From Alopecurus myosuroides (lineage: Eukaryota > Streptophyta > Magnoliopsida > Poales > Poaceae), in contig CM054062.1 in assembly GCA_028641055.1 (NCBI GenBank), positions 238,486,528-238,550,527 on the forward strand: 64,000 nt of DNA. The letters are read 5' to 3'. Under the pieces are notes generated by a model. That model ran no database searches. It saw only the letters and a program-made list of their open reading frames with translations, and was not told where the DNA came from. Below are positions 11,819 to 21,709 of the stretch, one piece after another (within the stretch, counting starts at the first letter, position 1; the number at the start of each line of letters is the position of its first letter). Position numbers and translations under genes: made by a program.

Positions 11819-12071
11819 GGAGGCGGGGGAGTCAATGGAGTCGAGGTCGCGCAGGACGATGCGGGAGAGGAACATCAGATGCGGGGCTGAAGGCGGGGAC
11901 GGGGTGCTATCCGCGCCGATCACGGCTTCGCCATCCGCCAGCGGCCACGACGGGGAGGTTGAGGGGCTAGGGTTCCGAGGCCTAGAGGCTGGTGGATTGG
12001 AGAAGCAGAAGAGTAGTCAGGGTCGATGCAGAGAGAGGAACACAGGAAAGCAGGAGAGGAAACACTTGTGA
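11819..12071 (-). promoter_or_regulatory. GID8 5' leader / promoter-proximal GC-rich block
   Basis: A GC-rich stretch directly upstream of the GID8 start, ending near 12070 where the sequence becomes AT-rich, as expected for the 5' UTR and core promoter of a grass housekeeping gene. It contains an in-frame ATG at 11923 with no intervening stop. No clear TATA box was seen, so the transcription start is not placed. Confidence 0.45.
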
Positions 12072-13009
12072 ATTGTGACTACCTGAAATTATTTCACTTC
12101 TTCAGTTTTGCTAAAAAATTATATATTTCATATGGGTTTTGGTAAGTTGGTGCTGGCATAGCCCAAACTAGTTGACGGTACCTGTGCGGAAATGATAGAT
12201 GATGTTCATATGTAAAAAATAACAGTTATCTAAACTACTAGAGCTATGGCCACACAACAAACTGTACACGGAACAAACCAGAGCCCTAGGATCTGTTCCA
12301 ATTAGTCACATCCAAGAGCCCATATTGATCTCATGGTCTGCCGCCTGATCCAACGGCTCGGATCCAATGTTTTGCCGTGGCAAACCATCGCCTCCTGCAT
12401 CTATCCCACCACGATTTGTGGCCGTAAATTTAGAAACAATAATGTTAGGCTAATAACTACTTCTAAATTTCAGCGGTTATCGTTTACAGATAGGAAAACT
12501 CCATCTCCTTCCCCACGTCCTCGGGCTGCAACCTTGCACCGCTGCCCTTCAACAACCCGTCGCCTCTGCACCCTGCACCGCGCCGCCATCGTCTGCCTGC
12601 AACCCAACGCATCTCCGTCATCCATTGCTTCCTTGCCCCTTCTGTCCCCATCTTCCCCGTCGCCAGCGAATAGTGAGTGCTCCATCTTGATGATAGCTAC
12701 CACCTACCAGTACGCGTATGTAGGCCAACCCTCAAGGAATTACTTATGGGTACTCACGACACAGGCTTTACCAGATTTTTGCAATTGCATGTGTATGTGT
12801 ACGTCCTGTGTAGGCAGCTGCAGATTGACGAGGGTGTGTACAATGAACTGCTGGAGAGGGCGGAGGAGGAAGGGCATGCTGCTACGAAGCTTCACATGAT
12901 GGCGCTTCTACCGCAAACACAGTCTGCCTAAAGCCCTCTGCGGAGTGGCGCTGATGCATCTGATCCCCACAGCTAGAAGAGCCCCTCTTTAATCTTACCG
13001 TAAAATGTA
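12072..13009. other. Intergenic, no confident gene
   Basis: A plus frame at 12333-12899 is Pro/Ser/Arg-rich and looks like GC-rich noncoding sequence. A short stretch at about 12815-12931 reads as a plausible helical acidic peptide (VYNELLERAEEEGHAATK) preceded by an AG, so it could be a stray exon or gene fragment. It was not recognised and nothing upstream joins to it convincingly. Confidence 0.4.
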
Positions 13010-13132
13010 CTCCCTCCGTCTCAAATTAAGTGCCACAAAGTTTGTCAACAATGGACGTATCTAATACTAAATTATGTCTAGATACATCCATTTTTGACAA
13101 ACTTTGCGACACTTAATTTGAGACAGAAAGAG
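13010..13132. mobile_element. Stowaway MITE, 123 bp
   Basis: The left end CTCCCTCCGTCTCAAATTAAG pairs with a right end reading CTTAATTTGAGACAG, with a partly eroded terminus. TA duplicates flank it at 13008-13009 and 13133-13134. Inner arms (AAGTTTGTCAA / TTGACAAACTT) form a long hairpin. It is a different subfamily from the copies at 8299 and 17203. Confidence 0.92.
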
Positions 13133-14127
13133 TATAACAGTACTGAGATTTTTTAATGCCATTTCAGGGAAGTACCTGCATGGCGCCATACCCTGCCAAT
13201 AGCGAACAAAAAATTACAAGGTTTTCCGGTCTAATGTACATAAAAATTAGCATGATATATAGTCATACTACCGTTGCTATGATGATTTTTCATATAGCAC
13301 TAGCTTCTTATTATTCAGAATATTTTTCAAAGTTTCTGTTGTGGTCTATACTCCTTCTGTGTATAGAGTTATAGATTAGATTACTAGCACAACCTTTACT
13401 CTCTCCAAATTATTATTATATTACGAAGCCGCCCGGAAGAAACCAAAAAAATATTGTGCCTCCTTTCAGTTCTGAGGTACACCTTCTCATTTTCCTAAGA
13501 AAAGAACTAGCAGGGCACTTCATGTATAGTTTTGTAGTTATTTGTAATATGCCGCTCTCTCCAAATAAATGATACAACGCAACATCTATTTCAGTTTTTC
13601 CTAGCTGGATATAAGCAATAAGTTTCATACCCTCCAATAAATACACTTCACATATAAATTTATAATTATTAGTAATCTGATAAATATCAAACTTCAGGTG
13701 TAATTTTAGAGCAGAAGCATAATTTCCAGATAGGTGAACCATGATTGCCTCCATGGTTTATCACCACCGTCTCATCTTCACCGTCAGAGGCCTCGGTGTT
13801 ACATCTTTCATCGTCGGTTTTATCAGAATTTGCTGCGTGTTTAGACTGAATGAGAGCAAGGAGAGAAAAACCGATGCCCTTCTCAATTTTGTACATGTGG
13901 TTCCGGATCATTTTCCGGACTCGAATAGTTTAAAAGTTCACAAAAAAAACTCCCGAGGCTCCATTATGTCTCAGTGGCAGATCGTAGGAGGTTGGGTCCA
14001 ACTCTTAATTGTTCTCTCTAATTTCTGCCTTTTATGATGATCATTAGTGTTTGCATGATCATTTAGTGTTGCGCCTATGAGATTTAGCTCTACTCGCTGC
14101 CATTGGAATGTAGAACAAATCCTCTTA
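13133..14127. other. Intergenic, two unrecognised minus-strand frames
   Basis: Overlapping minus frames (13911-13687 and 13754-13416) code for about 75 and 112 residues. The first has an acidic, Asp/Glu/Ser-rich segment after a hydrophobic patch. Neither matches a family I know, neither shows a clear splice partner, and they occupy different frames. They may be the remains of a gene or chance frames. Confidence 0.3.
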
Positions 14128-14394
14128 TGTCGTGGTGGTGAACTGAGATGCCATAGGATGGCTTAAGGTTGGGGCCGATGGACACTGTGGGTATCCGAGG
14201 AGGGATTGCACGCCTAGCCGGCGCGCTCACTACACTGCAAACACAACAATCTACCCAGGTTCGGGGCCCTCGTGTGGAGGTAACACCGCTACTCCTGCCT
14301 CTCTCAATATCAGTGGTATGTACAATGTGTTCCTCAAGCTGAACGAGTTAGAGGAAGAAGAAGCACTCTCTTCTCTCTCAGTGAAATGCATAGC
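14128..14394 (-). mobile_element. Truncated Gypsy LTR (R/U5 part), minus strand, same family type as element B
   Basis: Read on the minus strand it ends CCACCACGACA, exactly as the LTR of element B at 32695. It shares in order the landmarks CACGAGGGCCC, GAACCTGG, GTTTGCAGTG, ATCCCTCC and GTCCATCGGCCCCAAC. Only the last ~265 bp are present. The Athila-type LTR starts immediately at 14395, so the younger element probably inserted here or deleted the rest. Confidence 0.75.
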
Positions 14395-15781
14395 TGATGA
14401 CCCACAAGTATGGGGGATCGCAACAATCTTCGAGGGAAGTAAAACCCAAATTTATGGATTCGACACAAGGGGAGCCAAAGAATATTTGTGAGCCTTAACA
14501 AGTGAGTTATCAATTCACCTGCACCTGAAAGTACTTTTGTTAGCAGTGGTTTATCAGTAGTAACAGTTTTATAGTAGCAACAGCAATGAAATAATAACAG
14601 CCGTAGTATGAAAACAGCAGCAGTAGTGATTGAAGTAAACAACAGGATTAAATATTGTCGGCATAGGGATGGATGAACGGGCGTTGCATGGATAAGAAAG
14701 TTCTAATAATGATCATGTCAGGGGCATTGCAAATAAATATGATAAAGCATCCAAGCACTAAGTAACCATATGCATGTGTTCCGTAAATAGTCGTACGTGC
14801 TCACAATGAGAACTTGCACAACATCTTTTGTCCTACCAGCCCGTTTTAGTGGGGTCTCAAGGGAACTACTGGTAATTAAGGTGTTCCTTTTAATAGAACA
14901 CCGGATAAAGCATTAACACTCCGTGAACACATGTGATCCTCACATCGCAGCCATCCCCTCCGGTTGTCCCAATTTCTGTCACTTCGGGGCCTCGGGTTCC
15001 AGATAACAATATGTGTAAACAATTTGCAGGTATGATCAAGAAAAATAATTATCATCGTGATTCATGTTCATATCTGAGATTATGGCACTCGATCCCAAAG
15101 TGGCAAGCATTAAACATAACAAGTTGCAACAATGTCAATAGCACTAATAGAGGATACTAGGCACTATTCCCTAACAATCACGACATTATTACATGAACGG
15201 TCTCATCCAATCCCTACCATCCCCTTCAGCCTACAGCGGGGAATTACTCACACATGGATGGGGGAAACATGGATGGTCGATGGAGAGGCGTTGGTGATGA
15301 CGATGGAGATGATCTCCTCCACTTCCCCGTCCCGGCAGGGTGCCAGAACAGGAACTTCTGATCCCCGAATCGAGGTTCGGGACGGCGGCGGCGCTCTGTT
15401 GTGTTTCTGTGGAATATGACGTACCCCCTCGGGTTTTAGGGTTGAAGGCTACTTGTAGTCGAAAGGGGAGTCCGAGGGGGGTACTGGGGGGCCACACCCT
15501 ATGCTGGCGTGGCCAGGGGGACCCGCGCCAGGGGGGTCTGGCCACCCTCTAGCCCCTCTCCTGGCCCCCTTTTGGCTTCCGGGGTCTTCCGGGGTGAAAA
15601 CATCAATGGGCTCTTTTCTGGGCATTTTCCCGAAAGTTGATTTTTCTGCATAAAAACGAGACACCAAAGTAATTCTGCTGAAAACAGCGTTAGTCCATGT
15701 TAGTTGTATCCAAAACATGCAAGTTTAGAGGAAAACAATAAGAAAAGTGTTCGGAAAAGGAGATGCGTTTTCGACGTATCA
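14395..15781 (-). repeat. 3' LTR of the Athila-type element (1387 bp)
   Basis: Ends TGATGACCCACAAG (plus-strand left) and TTTTCGACGTATCA (right) give the inverted TGAT...ATCA boundary. Next to the right end, read on the minus strand, is the purine run GGGGGGAGT, a polypurine tract, so this is the 3' LTR of a minus-strand element. A GC-rich hairpin-prone block (about 15470-15570) lies inside. Confidence 0.8.
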
Positions 15782-17908
15782 ACTCCCCCCAAGCTTAGCT
15801 TATTGCTTGTACTCAAGCAATTCGGTGACAACTGAGTGCGATAAAAGACTTTTACGAACACATTTGTTTCATATGATGTAAATATACTCACTATGTGATC
15901 AACTGCTTAATTGTGCTCATAATAAGATACATGCAAAATACTGACACTTAATAGCTATGAAAACCATGAGAAGATAACAACATATTAACAGTAAACAACA
16001 TGAAGCATAACTATTTGCAATATTGAAGTATTCATAATAGGATCTGACAAAGTGGTATCTCGCTTGCCCTTAAATGTGTGGCAAAACATAAATGCCAGGG
16101 CACCTCTGAAGTTCAAGGGAAGACTAGAAGTAAAGATATCAAAGATACAAGTATTAAAGTTATATCACAATTAACCATACTTTGGGACAAACACATTACA
16201 CTAAGAATGATAACTATGCTCTCAAGAAAGTGCTCAAAAAATATGGCGGAGACTCAACATAAAAGTAAAAGAAAGGCCCTTCGCAGAGGGAAGCATGGAT
16301 CACTCGTGTGCTAGAGTTTTTTATTGTATTAAACAGAGGCATTGAAAACATAATGAGAGAGGTGTATTCTTATGTCAACGAATGGTAAACAGACAATACA
16401 GTACGTCACAAGTCAATTGGATTCACAAGAGCGGATCCCATGGTGAAGGACACAACTGGTGTAGAAGGTCATCCCTCTTTCTCTTTTGTTTACACAATTA
16501 TGCTTTGACTAATAAATCAGGGGCAACAAGAATGAAGAGAATTTGTGTGTATTAATTTGGGGCTGGGCACCCCACTGCCAATTCTTCTATCATTTGGATA
16601 AGCGGATGAAGCCACTAGTCCATGGTGTGAAATCCAATCAATAAGTGAGATAAAGATTCTCTAATTACGTCCTCATGAGCTAAAACAGGGGCACAAGACA
16701 GGAATAATTTTTAGCAGGTTTTAAAGGTAGCACATGAGCAATTTACTTGGAGTGGCGGTTAAATACCACATATAGGTAGGTATGGTGGACACATTTGGCA
16801 AACTTTGATTTTCAGGGATTTGGATGCACGAGTAGAGCTCATACTCAGTACAGGTGAAGGCTAGCAATAGACAGGGAGCGACAATCAAGTGAGCAACAAC
16901 TATCATAATCATGTTTGCGACAAAGTAAAATTAACTGAGGCATAAAATTGATACTAGAACTCTGAGGCAAAATAAATCATCGAGGCTTATTGACTTTTTG
17001 TTTTCAGTCTTAGCATGTGTGAGCATGTGCCAAGTCAATTCGAATGAAAGAGTCAGAGGAGGCTAAAACAGTATCATACTCTTCTATGAATAAAACAATA
17101 CGAACAAATATTTATATGACAAGTCATTTACTATCAATAAATTGGAACAAACATGAGAGAGCATGAACTATTAAGCAGCCATTAAGTCACATATATCTTA
17201 TACTCCCTCTGTATCAAAATATAAGATGTTTTAGCATTTTGTAGATATAATGTATCTAGACATGGTTTAGTGTAAGATGCATATGTTTTAGTGTGTAGAT
17301 TCATATGCATCTTACACTAAAACATGTCTAGGTACATATTGTCTAGGAAATGCTAAAACATCTTATATTTCGATACGGAGGGAGTACAAACAAACTAAGT
17401 ATGCTCACATAGATGGATATATGTACAAAAATGAAAACAAATAGAATTCATACCAGCCTCTCACCATAATTTGAATTGTCGTATATCGGCACTATTGCTC
17501 TTCACTTGTGGATCGAATATATAATGAAAACCAAGATCAAATGGAATCACGGACGACTGTTGAACTCTTCAACAAACTTTACAAAACCAAAGAAGAACAA
17601 AAAAATATTTTGGGGTTTTTGAATATTAAACTGCAACTAAAAGATAAAGAAAACCAAATAAAGAAACTAAAGAGGCAAACAAAGAGAAACAACAGAAATA
17701 TTTTTGGTCTTTTGTGTTTTGGAAAGCGAAAACAAAAAAATAAAAACAAAATAAGCGAAAGAAATGAAAACAAGTGAAAGAAACAAAGAGAAACGAAAGA
17801 AATGATAAACATGGGTATACAAAGAACCGACCGAACATGATATATAAATGAGTATGATGTCGTTATACCTCCCCCCAAGCTTAGGCTTTTGGCCTAAATG
17901 GAGATCAA
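15782..17908 (-). other. Athila-type element, noncoding 3' region with polypurine tract
   Basis: About 2.1 kb between the Athila ORF and the 3' LTR with no coding frame. It holds the polypurine tract at 15783-15795 (minus-strand reading), a Stowaway MITE (17203-17384) and an A/G-rich low-complexity tract at 17580-17800. A second purine run, at about 17870-17880 (GCTTGGGGGGAGG on the minus strand), lies close to the ORF stop and resembles the terminal tract. Confidence 0.6.
17203..17384. mobile_element. Stowaway MITE nested in the Athila-type element, 182 bp
   Basis: Ends CTCCCTCTGTATCAAAATATAAG / CTTATATTTCGATACGGAGGGAG pair as inverted repeats and TA flanks both sides (17201-17202, 17385-17386). 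It is the same ATAAGATGTTTTA subfamily as 8299-8459. It inserted into retrotransposon DNA, so it is younger than that insertion. Confidence 0.93.
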
Positions 17909-19021
17909 TCACCAAGGGGCCCAAGAGGTGTCATCCCCGTAATACGCCGAGGAGGAAGCCTCCCCCTGATATGTGCTCGAGGATGCGCCGGTGTACTGCG
18001 TGTTGTGGTCCTCGGGAGGCGCGTCTCGCCTCTCCTGCTGCCGGTAAAACTCCATGGTGCTCAGATGCTCGTCTATTTTCTCCTTGGAGAGCGACCATGG
18101 TGACCTGTCAATCTTAAATAACACAGGTTGCGGCAAAGTAACTTTCCACTCTTCTCCATCCATATACAAAACTCTATATATTAAACGTTCATTAGTAGAG
18201 TTAGAAGTGACAAACTGATGGGATTTCATAGCAGCAAGGTTAAGCCTATGTGGTGCAATAATTTCATCATTAGGATCAATGGAAACATGCAAAGCGGCTG
18301 CGACACGTGTAGCAATAATGCCACCAAAAATAGGCCCAGCAGCGGCAAGGCGGCGTGCAACAAGTGCACCAAGGTTATACTTTGTGCTACGGTTCAGTGC
18401 ATCATCAATGAAAGCAAGGTGATAACTAGAAACATTGCTAGTATTCTCCCTACCAAGAATACTAGTACCAATATAGTAAGTAAAGTATCTAAAGGCAGGA
18501 AGTTGAATGTTCCTTATCTTCCCACGCTGGGATGAGCGCCCATCATCGTTGGTGATCTCTCGGTAGATCCCCTGGAGGTCTGTTGGTCTATCTTGAATCC
18601 CGCTTGCCGTCTTGGTGGCGTTGATACCTATAATAGCACAAAATTCCACCAATGACAAAGAAACAGAACTACTATATAATTTGAATGCAACAGTTGGACC
18701 ATATTGAGAGTTTTGAAATTTAAAGCTCTTAACAAAAGCTTTTGTAAGCGTGGCATACTGAGGGCTTTCATCCTCCATAAAGTTGGCGAGACCAACTCTC
18801 TCAACAAGCATAAGAAAATCATCTAAAAGACCTGCATTTCTTAAAAAAGTGTGACAAGGAAAGCTAGATGGGTAAATGATACCGTCATCTTCTTCATCAT
18901 TAATAGTTGACGACATAACATCTTCATTATATGAGGGCCTTGCTGAAGTAGACGAGCGTGATGGCCTTGTCCTTCTAGGAGCATCACTCCTAAATATCTC
19001 ACCAAAGTTGAACCTATCCAT
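17909..19021 (-). CDS. Athila ORF-1-type protein of the retrotransposon (370 aa)
   Basis: An intact 370-codon frame. It begins with a short acidic/basic head (MDRFNFGEIFRSDAPRRTR), followed by the conserved core of the plant Athila ORF-1 family: SFPCHTFLRNAGLLDDF, FCAIIGI, RYFTYYIGTSILGRENTSNVS, and ARRLAAAGPIFGGIIATRVA. The tail is low-complexity, with a repeated Ser/Tyr-rich motif (GASSSTYQ, EASSSAYY). The family is carried by Athila-lineage elements; its biochemical role is not established. It is uninterrupted although neighbouring pol genes are missing, which points to recent activity or to a non-autonomous family that keeps this ORF. Confidence 0.8.
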   Translation of the reverse strand: MDRFNFGEIFRSDAPRRTRPSRSSTSARPSYNEDVMSSTINDEEDDGIIYPSSFPCHTFLRNAGLLDDFLMLVERVGLANFMEDESPQYATLTKAFVKSFKFQNSQYGPTVAFKLYSSSVSLSLVEFCAIIGINATKTASGIQDRPTDLQGIYREITNDDGRSSQRGKIRNIQLPAFRYFTYYIGTSILGRENTSNVSSYHLAFIDDALNRSTKYNLGALVARRLAAAGPIFGGIIATRVAAALHVSIDPNDEIIAPHRLNLAAMKSHQFVTSNSTNERLIYRVLYMDGEEWKVTLPQPVLFKIDRSPWSLSKEKIDEHLSTMEFYRQQERRDAPPEDHNTQYTGASSSTYQGEASSSAYYGDDTSWAPW

Positions 19022-20008
19022 CTCTGAAATTTTTCAACAATCATCATAAAAATTAATTTCAAGCAACTATAATGTGGAGACTACCAAAGGGACTTATATG
19101 AGAGCTAAAATACATAAAAACTATATTATTTCTACTCAAATCAAGCATGCAACCTCACATAAGCTGTCACCTACTATGGCAAAATACTCAAGAAATACTT
19201 CATTAAACAAAATTCTATTTGGATCATCGGAGGAGTCACATACCGGAGAGCAAATGCACCAAATTTCAGCACAAAAGATGGGCTGAGCAAAGAGATCGAA
19301 AAATATCGAGGAAGAACAACAAGAACTCGGGTTCCAGGAAATGTGTTGAGTTTGGGAGGTGAGAGAAAGAACTTTGGCAGGGGAGAGAGTTAGTGGGGGG
19401 CCAGGGGCCCCACACCATGGGCTGGCGCCACCCTGGGGTGTGCCTGCCAGGTGGGTCCCCCTGGGGTCTCCCAGGTGGCTTTCTGCCTCATTTTTGACGT
19501 AAAAATTATTATAATTTTTCTGGAATTTTACGAGAAACTTTATTTTTGAGGTATTTCCAGAATTTTAATAATTAATAAAAACCGGGAAAACGAAAGTGAA
19601 AATGTGGAAAACAAAAACAAAACCAGAACTACAAAGGTTCTATGACACTCTAATGAAAGAATAACCAAAGAAAACAAAGGTTGTAGTGGTGAAAACAAAA
19701 GTATGGGTGGTGAAAATATGCACAACTTTAGTAAACATGGTGAAAACATCAGGAAAACATGCATAAGGATGGTGGAAAACATGATTGCACTCAAGTAATA
19801 ATGTGATAACAGAAGTAAACATGGTGAAAACATAATGGGGAAGGTGAAAACATAGTGAAAACATGGCCCATTTCATCTAAAATCATTTTGTTAACAAGGG
19901 TGATCAAGTCTTGCTACCAAAATAATTTTATATGAAACAAAACTTTGTTTCTCACTAAATAATTATGTTACCTCAACCTTGATAGGCATAGTCCCAATCA
20001 TAATAATT
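19022..20008 (-). other. Spacer between protease and Athila ORF; GGTGAAAACAT-rich tract
   Basis: There is no coding frame. A GC-rich block (about 19390-19480) is followed by an A-rich tract (19560-19870) in which GGTGAAAACAT-like words recur irregularly, at least eight times. RT and integrase would be expected here in a complete element but are absent. Confidence 0.6.
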
Positions 20009-20479
20009 TCATACTCTTTTGGGTGGCTTTGGAATAGGACAATAAAATTCTCCAATCTTGATGGTCTCAACATTTTCAATGGAATTTAGACCATATTTTC
20101 TATCAATCTTTTTGGGAAAATAAACAGTGTGCTCTTTATCATTAACATTAAAAGTAACTTTTCCTTGATTGCAATCAATAACAGCCCCTGCAGTATTAAG
20201 AAAAGGTCTTCCAAGAATAATAGACATATTATCATCTTCAGACATTTTCAACACAACAAAGGCATTTAATATCAGACAATTATTAGCAACTTGAACAAAA
20301 ACATTCTCACATATACCCACAACAATAGTAGTAGACTTATCAGCCATTTGCAAAGATATATCAGTTGATATCAATTTTTCTAGGAGGAGTCTTTTATAGA
20401 GAGTAAAAGGCATGACACTAACTCCAGCTCCCAGATCACACAAAGCAGCTATAACAAAATTATTTTTAATAGAACAGGG
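20009..20479 (-). pseudogene. Athila-lineage retroviral-type aspartic protease, C-terminal part
   Basis: From the junction with element A the frame reads CSIKNNF, then the protease core ALCDLGAGVSVMP and later ILGRPFLNTAGAVIDCNQGK, ending PIPKPPKRV and TAG. The catalytic triad appears as Asp-Leu-Gly rather than Asp-Thr/Ser-Gly, which is usual in Athila elements. Upstream gag sequence is missing because element A starts at 20480; the open frame continuing into A to 20548 is chance. Confidence 0.75.
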
Positions 20480-20964
20480 TGACGAAGGGATGGACCTTGG
20501 ACCCTGCGAGTGAGGATACCCCGTCTTAGGCCCAAGGCTAAAGCCCAAGAATAGAGGCCCGTGGAGTATTCTGGAAGGCCCACTTGAAGCCCACCCGCAA
20601 TGCCTTGCGGGCTAAGATAGGAAACTTGTAACCGGCATAGGGTTAGAGTCTGAATCCCCCCGGGTAGGGTTTGAGACCTGGCCATCTACCAGGAGAGCCG
20701 CCGGGAGGGGACCAAGCAATATCGCACCACCAAAGCCTTGAGCTCGAGATTGTACTCTCGACTTGAGCACTCACCATTGTAACCGATCTATTCGATAATA
20801 CAGATCGACAGAGGCAGGAGTAAGGGTTTTACCTCTACGAGGGCCCCGAACCTGGGTAAATCGTGCCCCCTGTCTAGCCGACAATCGTCACCAGCACTCA
20901 TGGGTTCTCCTATTCGAAACCCTATGGGATCACCTAAGGGATTTGCCGAGTTACAGATTCGACA
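20480..20964 (+). repeat. 5' LTR of element A (left edge uncertain)
   Basis: The right end GATTCGACA precedes AT and the primer-binding-like TGGCGCCGTCTG at 20967. It contains the leader words common to such LTRs (GTAAGGGTTTTACCTC, GAGGGCCCCGAACCTGGG). The left edge is set where Athila protease homology stops and TGACGAAG starts. The expected inverted partner TGTCG is not seen there, so the LTR may be truncated. Confidence 0.6.
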
Positions 20965-20966
20965 AT

Positions 20967-20983
20967 TGGCGCCGTCTGTGGGA
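20967..20983 (+). other. Primer-binding site of element A
   Basis: TGGCGCCGTCTGTGGGA starts 2 nt after the LTR end, the standard place for minus-strand priming by a tRNA 3' end. The matching tRNA was not determined. Confidence 0.7.
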
Positions 20984-21709
20984 ACGGCGGGCGTTGGATC
21001 TCCGGCATCTTCGGCTTCATCATCCAACTCACGTTGGAAACCTTCGACTTCGGCTCCGACCAAACCTGTTCGGATCGGATCTGTCGTGGTCACCTCTCAC
21101 TCGCCGGAATCACGCCCGGTATTCAGCGATCTGGAAAAAAGCGTCACCTTGACGTTCGGAAGCTTGAAGTTCTACACCAACAAGGACGGGATCCTCCACT
21201 TCCCTGAAGAATCAGGATCTGAGTCGGAAGCCGTCGACTCGCGCCCTCATCTAGAGAAAAGTGGCGAGTCCATCCGCTTCAACACCAGCGACTACCATAC
21301 CCTCTCGACAGAGGAACCTTCCCAAATCCAGAAAGCTTTCCGAGCTACGCCTAGGACGCACGAGCCACGACTGGCTCAGGTCTGCATGGTAGGATCGGAA
21401 CAACCCCCAGAAACAGAACACAGCGCTGCAGAGCGCGCTGAAATCGGCGTCTCGCGGGACGCTTGGGATCGAGCCAAAGAAGCCTTGCGAACAAGCAAGC
21501 CGCCTGTGGCTGGAGCGCCACACGAAGATATGGTCGCCTACCACTATCATCTAGTGAGAGAGGCCACAGCTATCAAAGAAGCTCGGAAAGACCTGGCCCA
21601 TCGGAAAAGATTGGCGGATGAATCGAGTCAACGCCGATCCGAGCTATCCCTAACACCTTCGGTCGGAACTCGGCCCACAAGGAAGTGATACGCATCAAGA
21701 ACGACATTC

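Larger units (their letters stand above)
14395..20479 (-). mobile_element. Athila-lineage Ty3/Gypsy retrotransposon, minus strand, defective and interrupted
   Basis: In transcription order (right to left) it contains an aspartic protease end (about 20477-20009), a 1-kb spacer, the Athila ORF (19021-17909), a 2.1-kb noncoding 3' region with a Stowaway insertion, a polypurine tract and the 3' LTR (15781-14395). The 5' part is cut off where element A begins. No RT, RNase H or integrase motif lies between protease and LTR. The layout and LTR ends resemble the abundant Triticeae Sabrina/Fatima-type elements, but the family name is not certain. Confidence 0.75.

Noticed and set aside
12333..12899. 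188-codon plus frame as a gene
   Set aside because: Composition is biased, no known motif, and starts or splice sites are unconvincing.
17508..17924. Lys/Asn-rich and Phe-rich frames on both strands
   Set aside because: They are translations of an A/G-rich low-complexity tract in the noncoding 3' region of the Athila-type element.
20900..21688. 262-codon frame starting inside element A's LTR as an independent gene
   Set aside because: It spans the LTR end and primer-binding site, so at best its downstream part is a gag extension.
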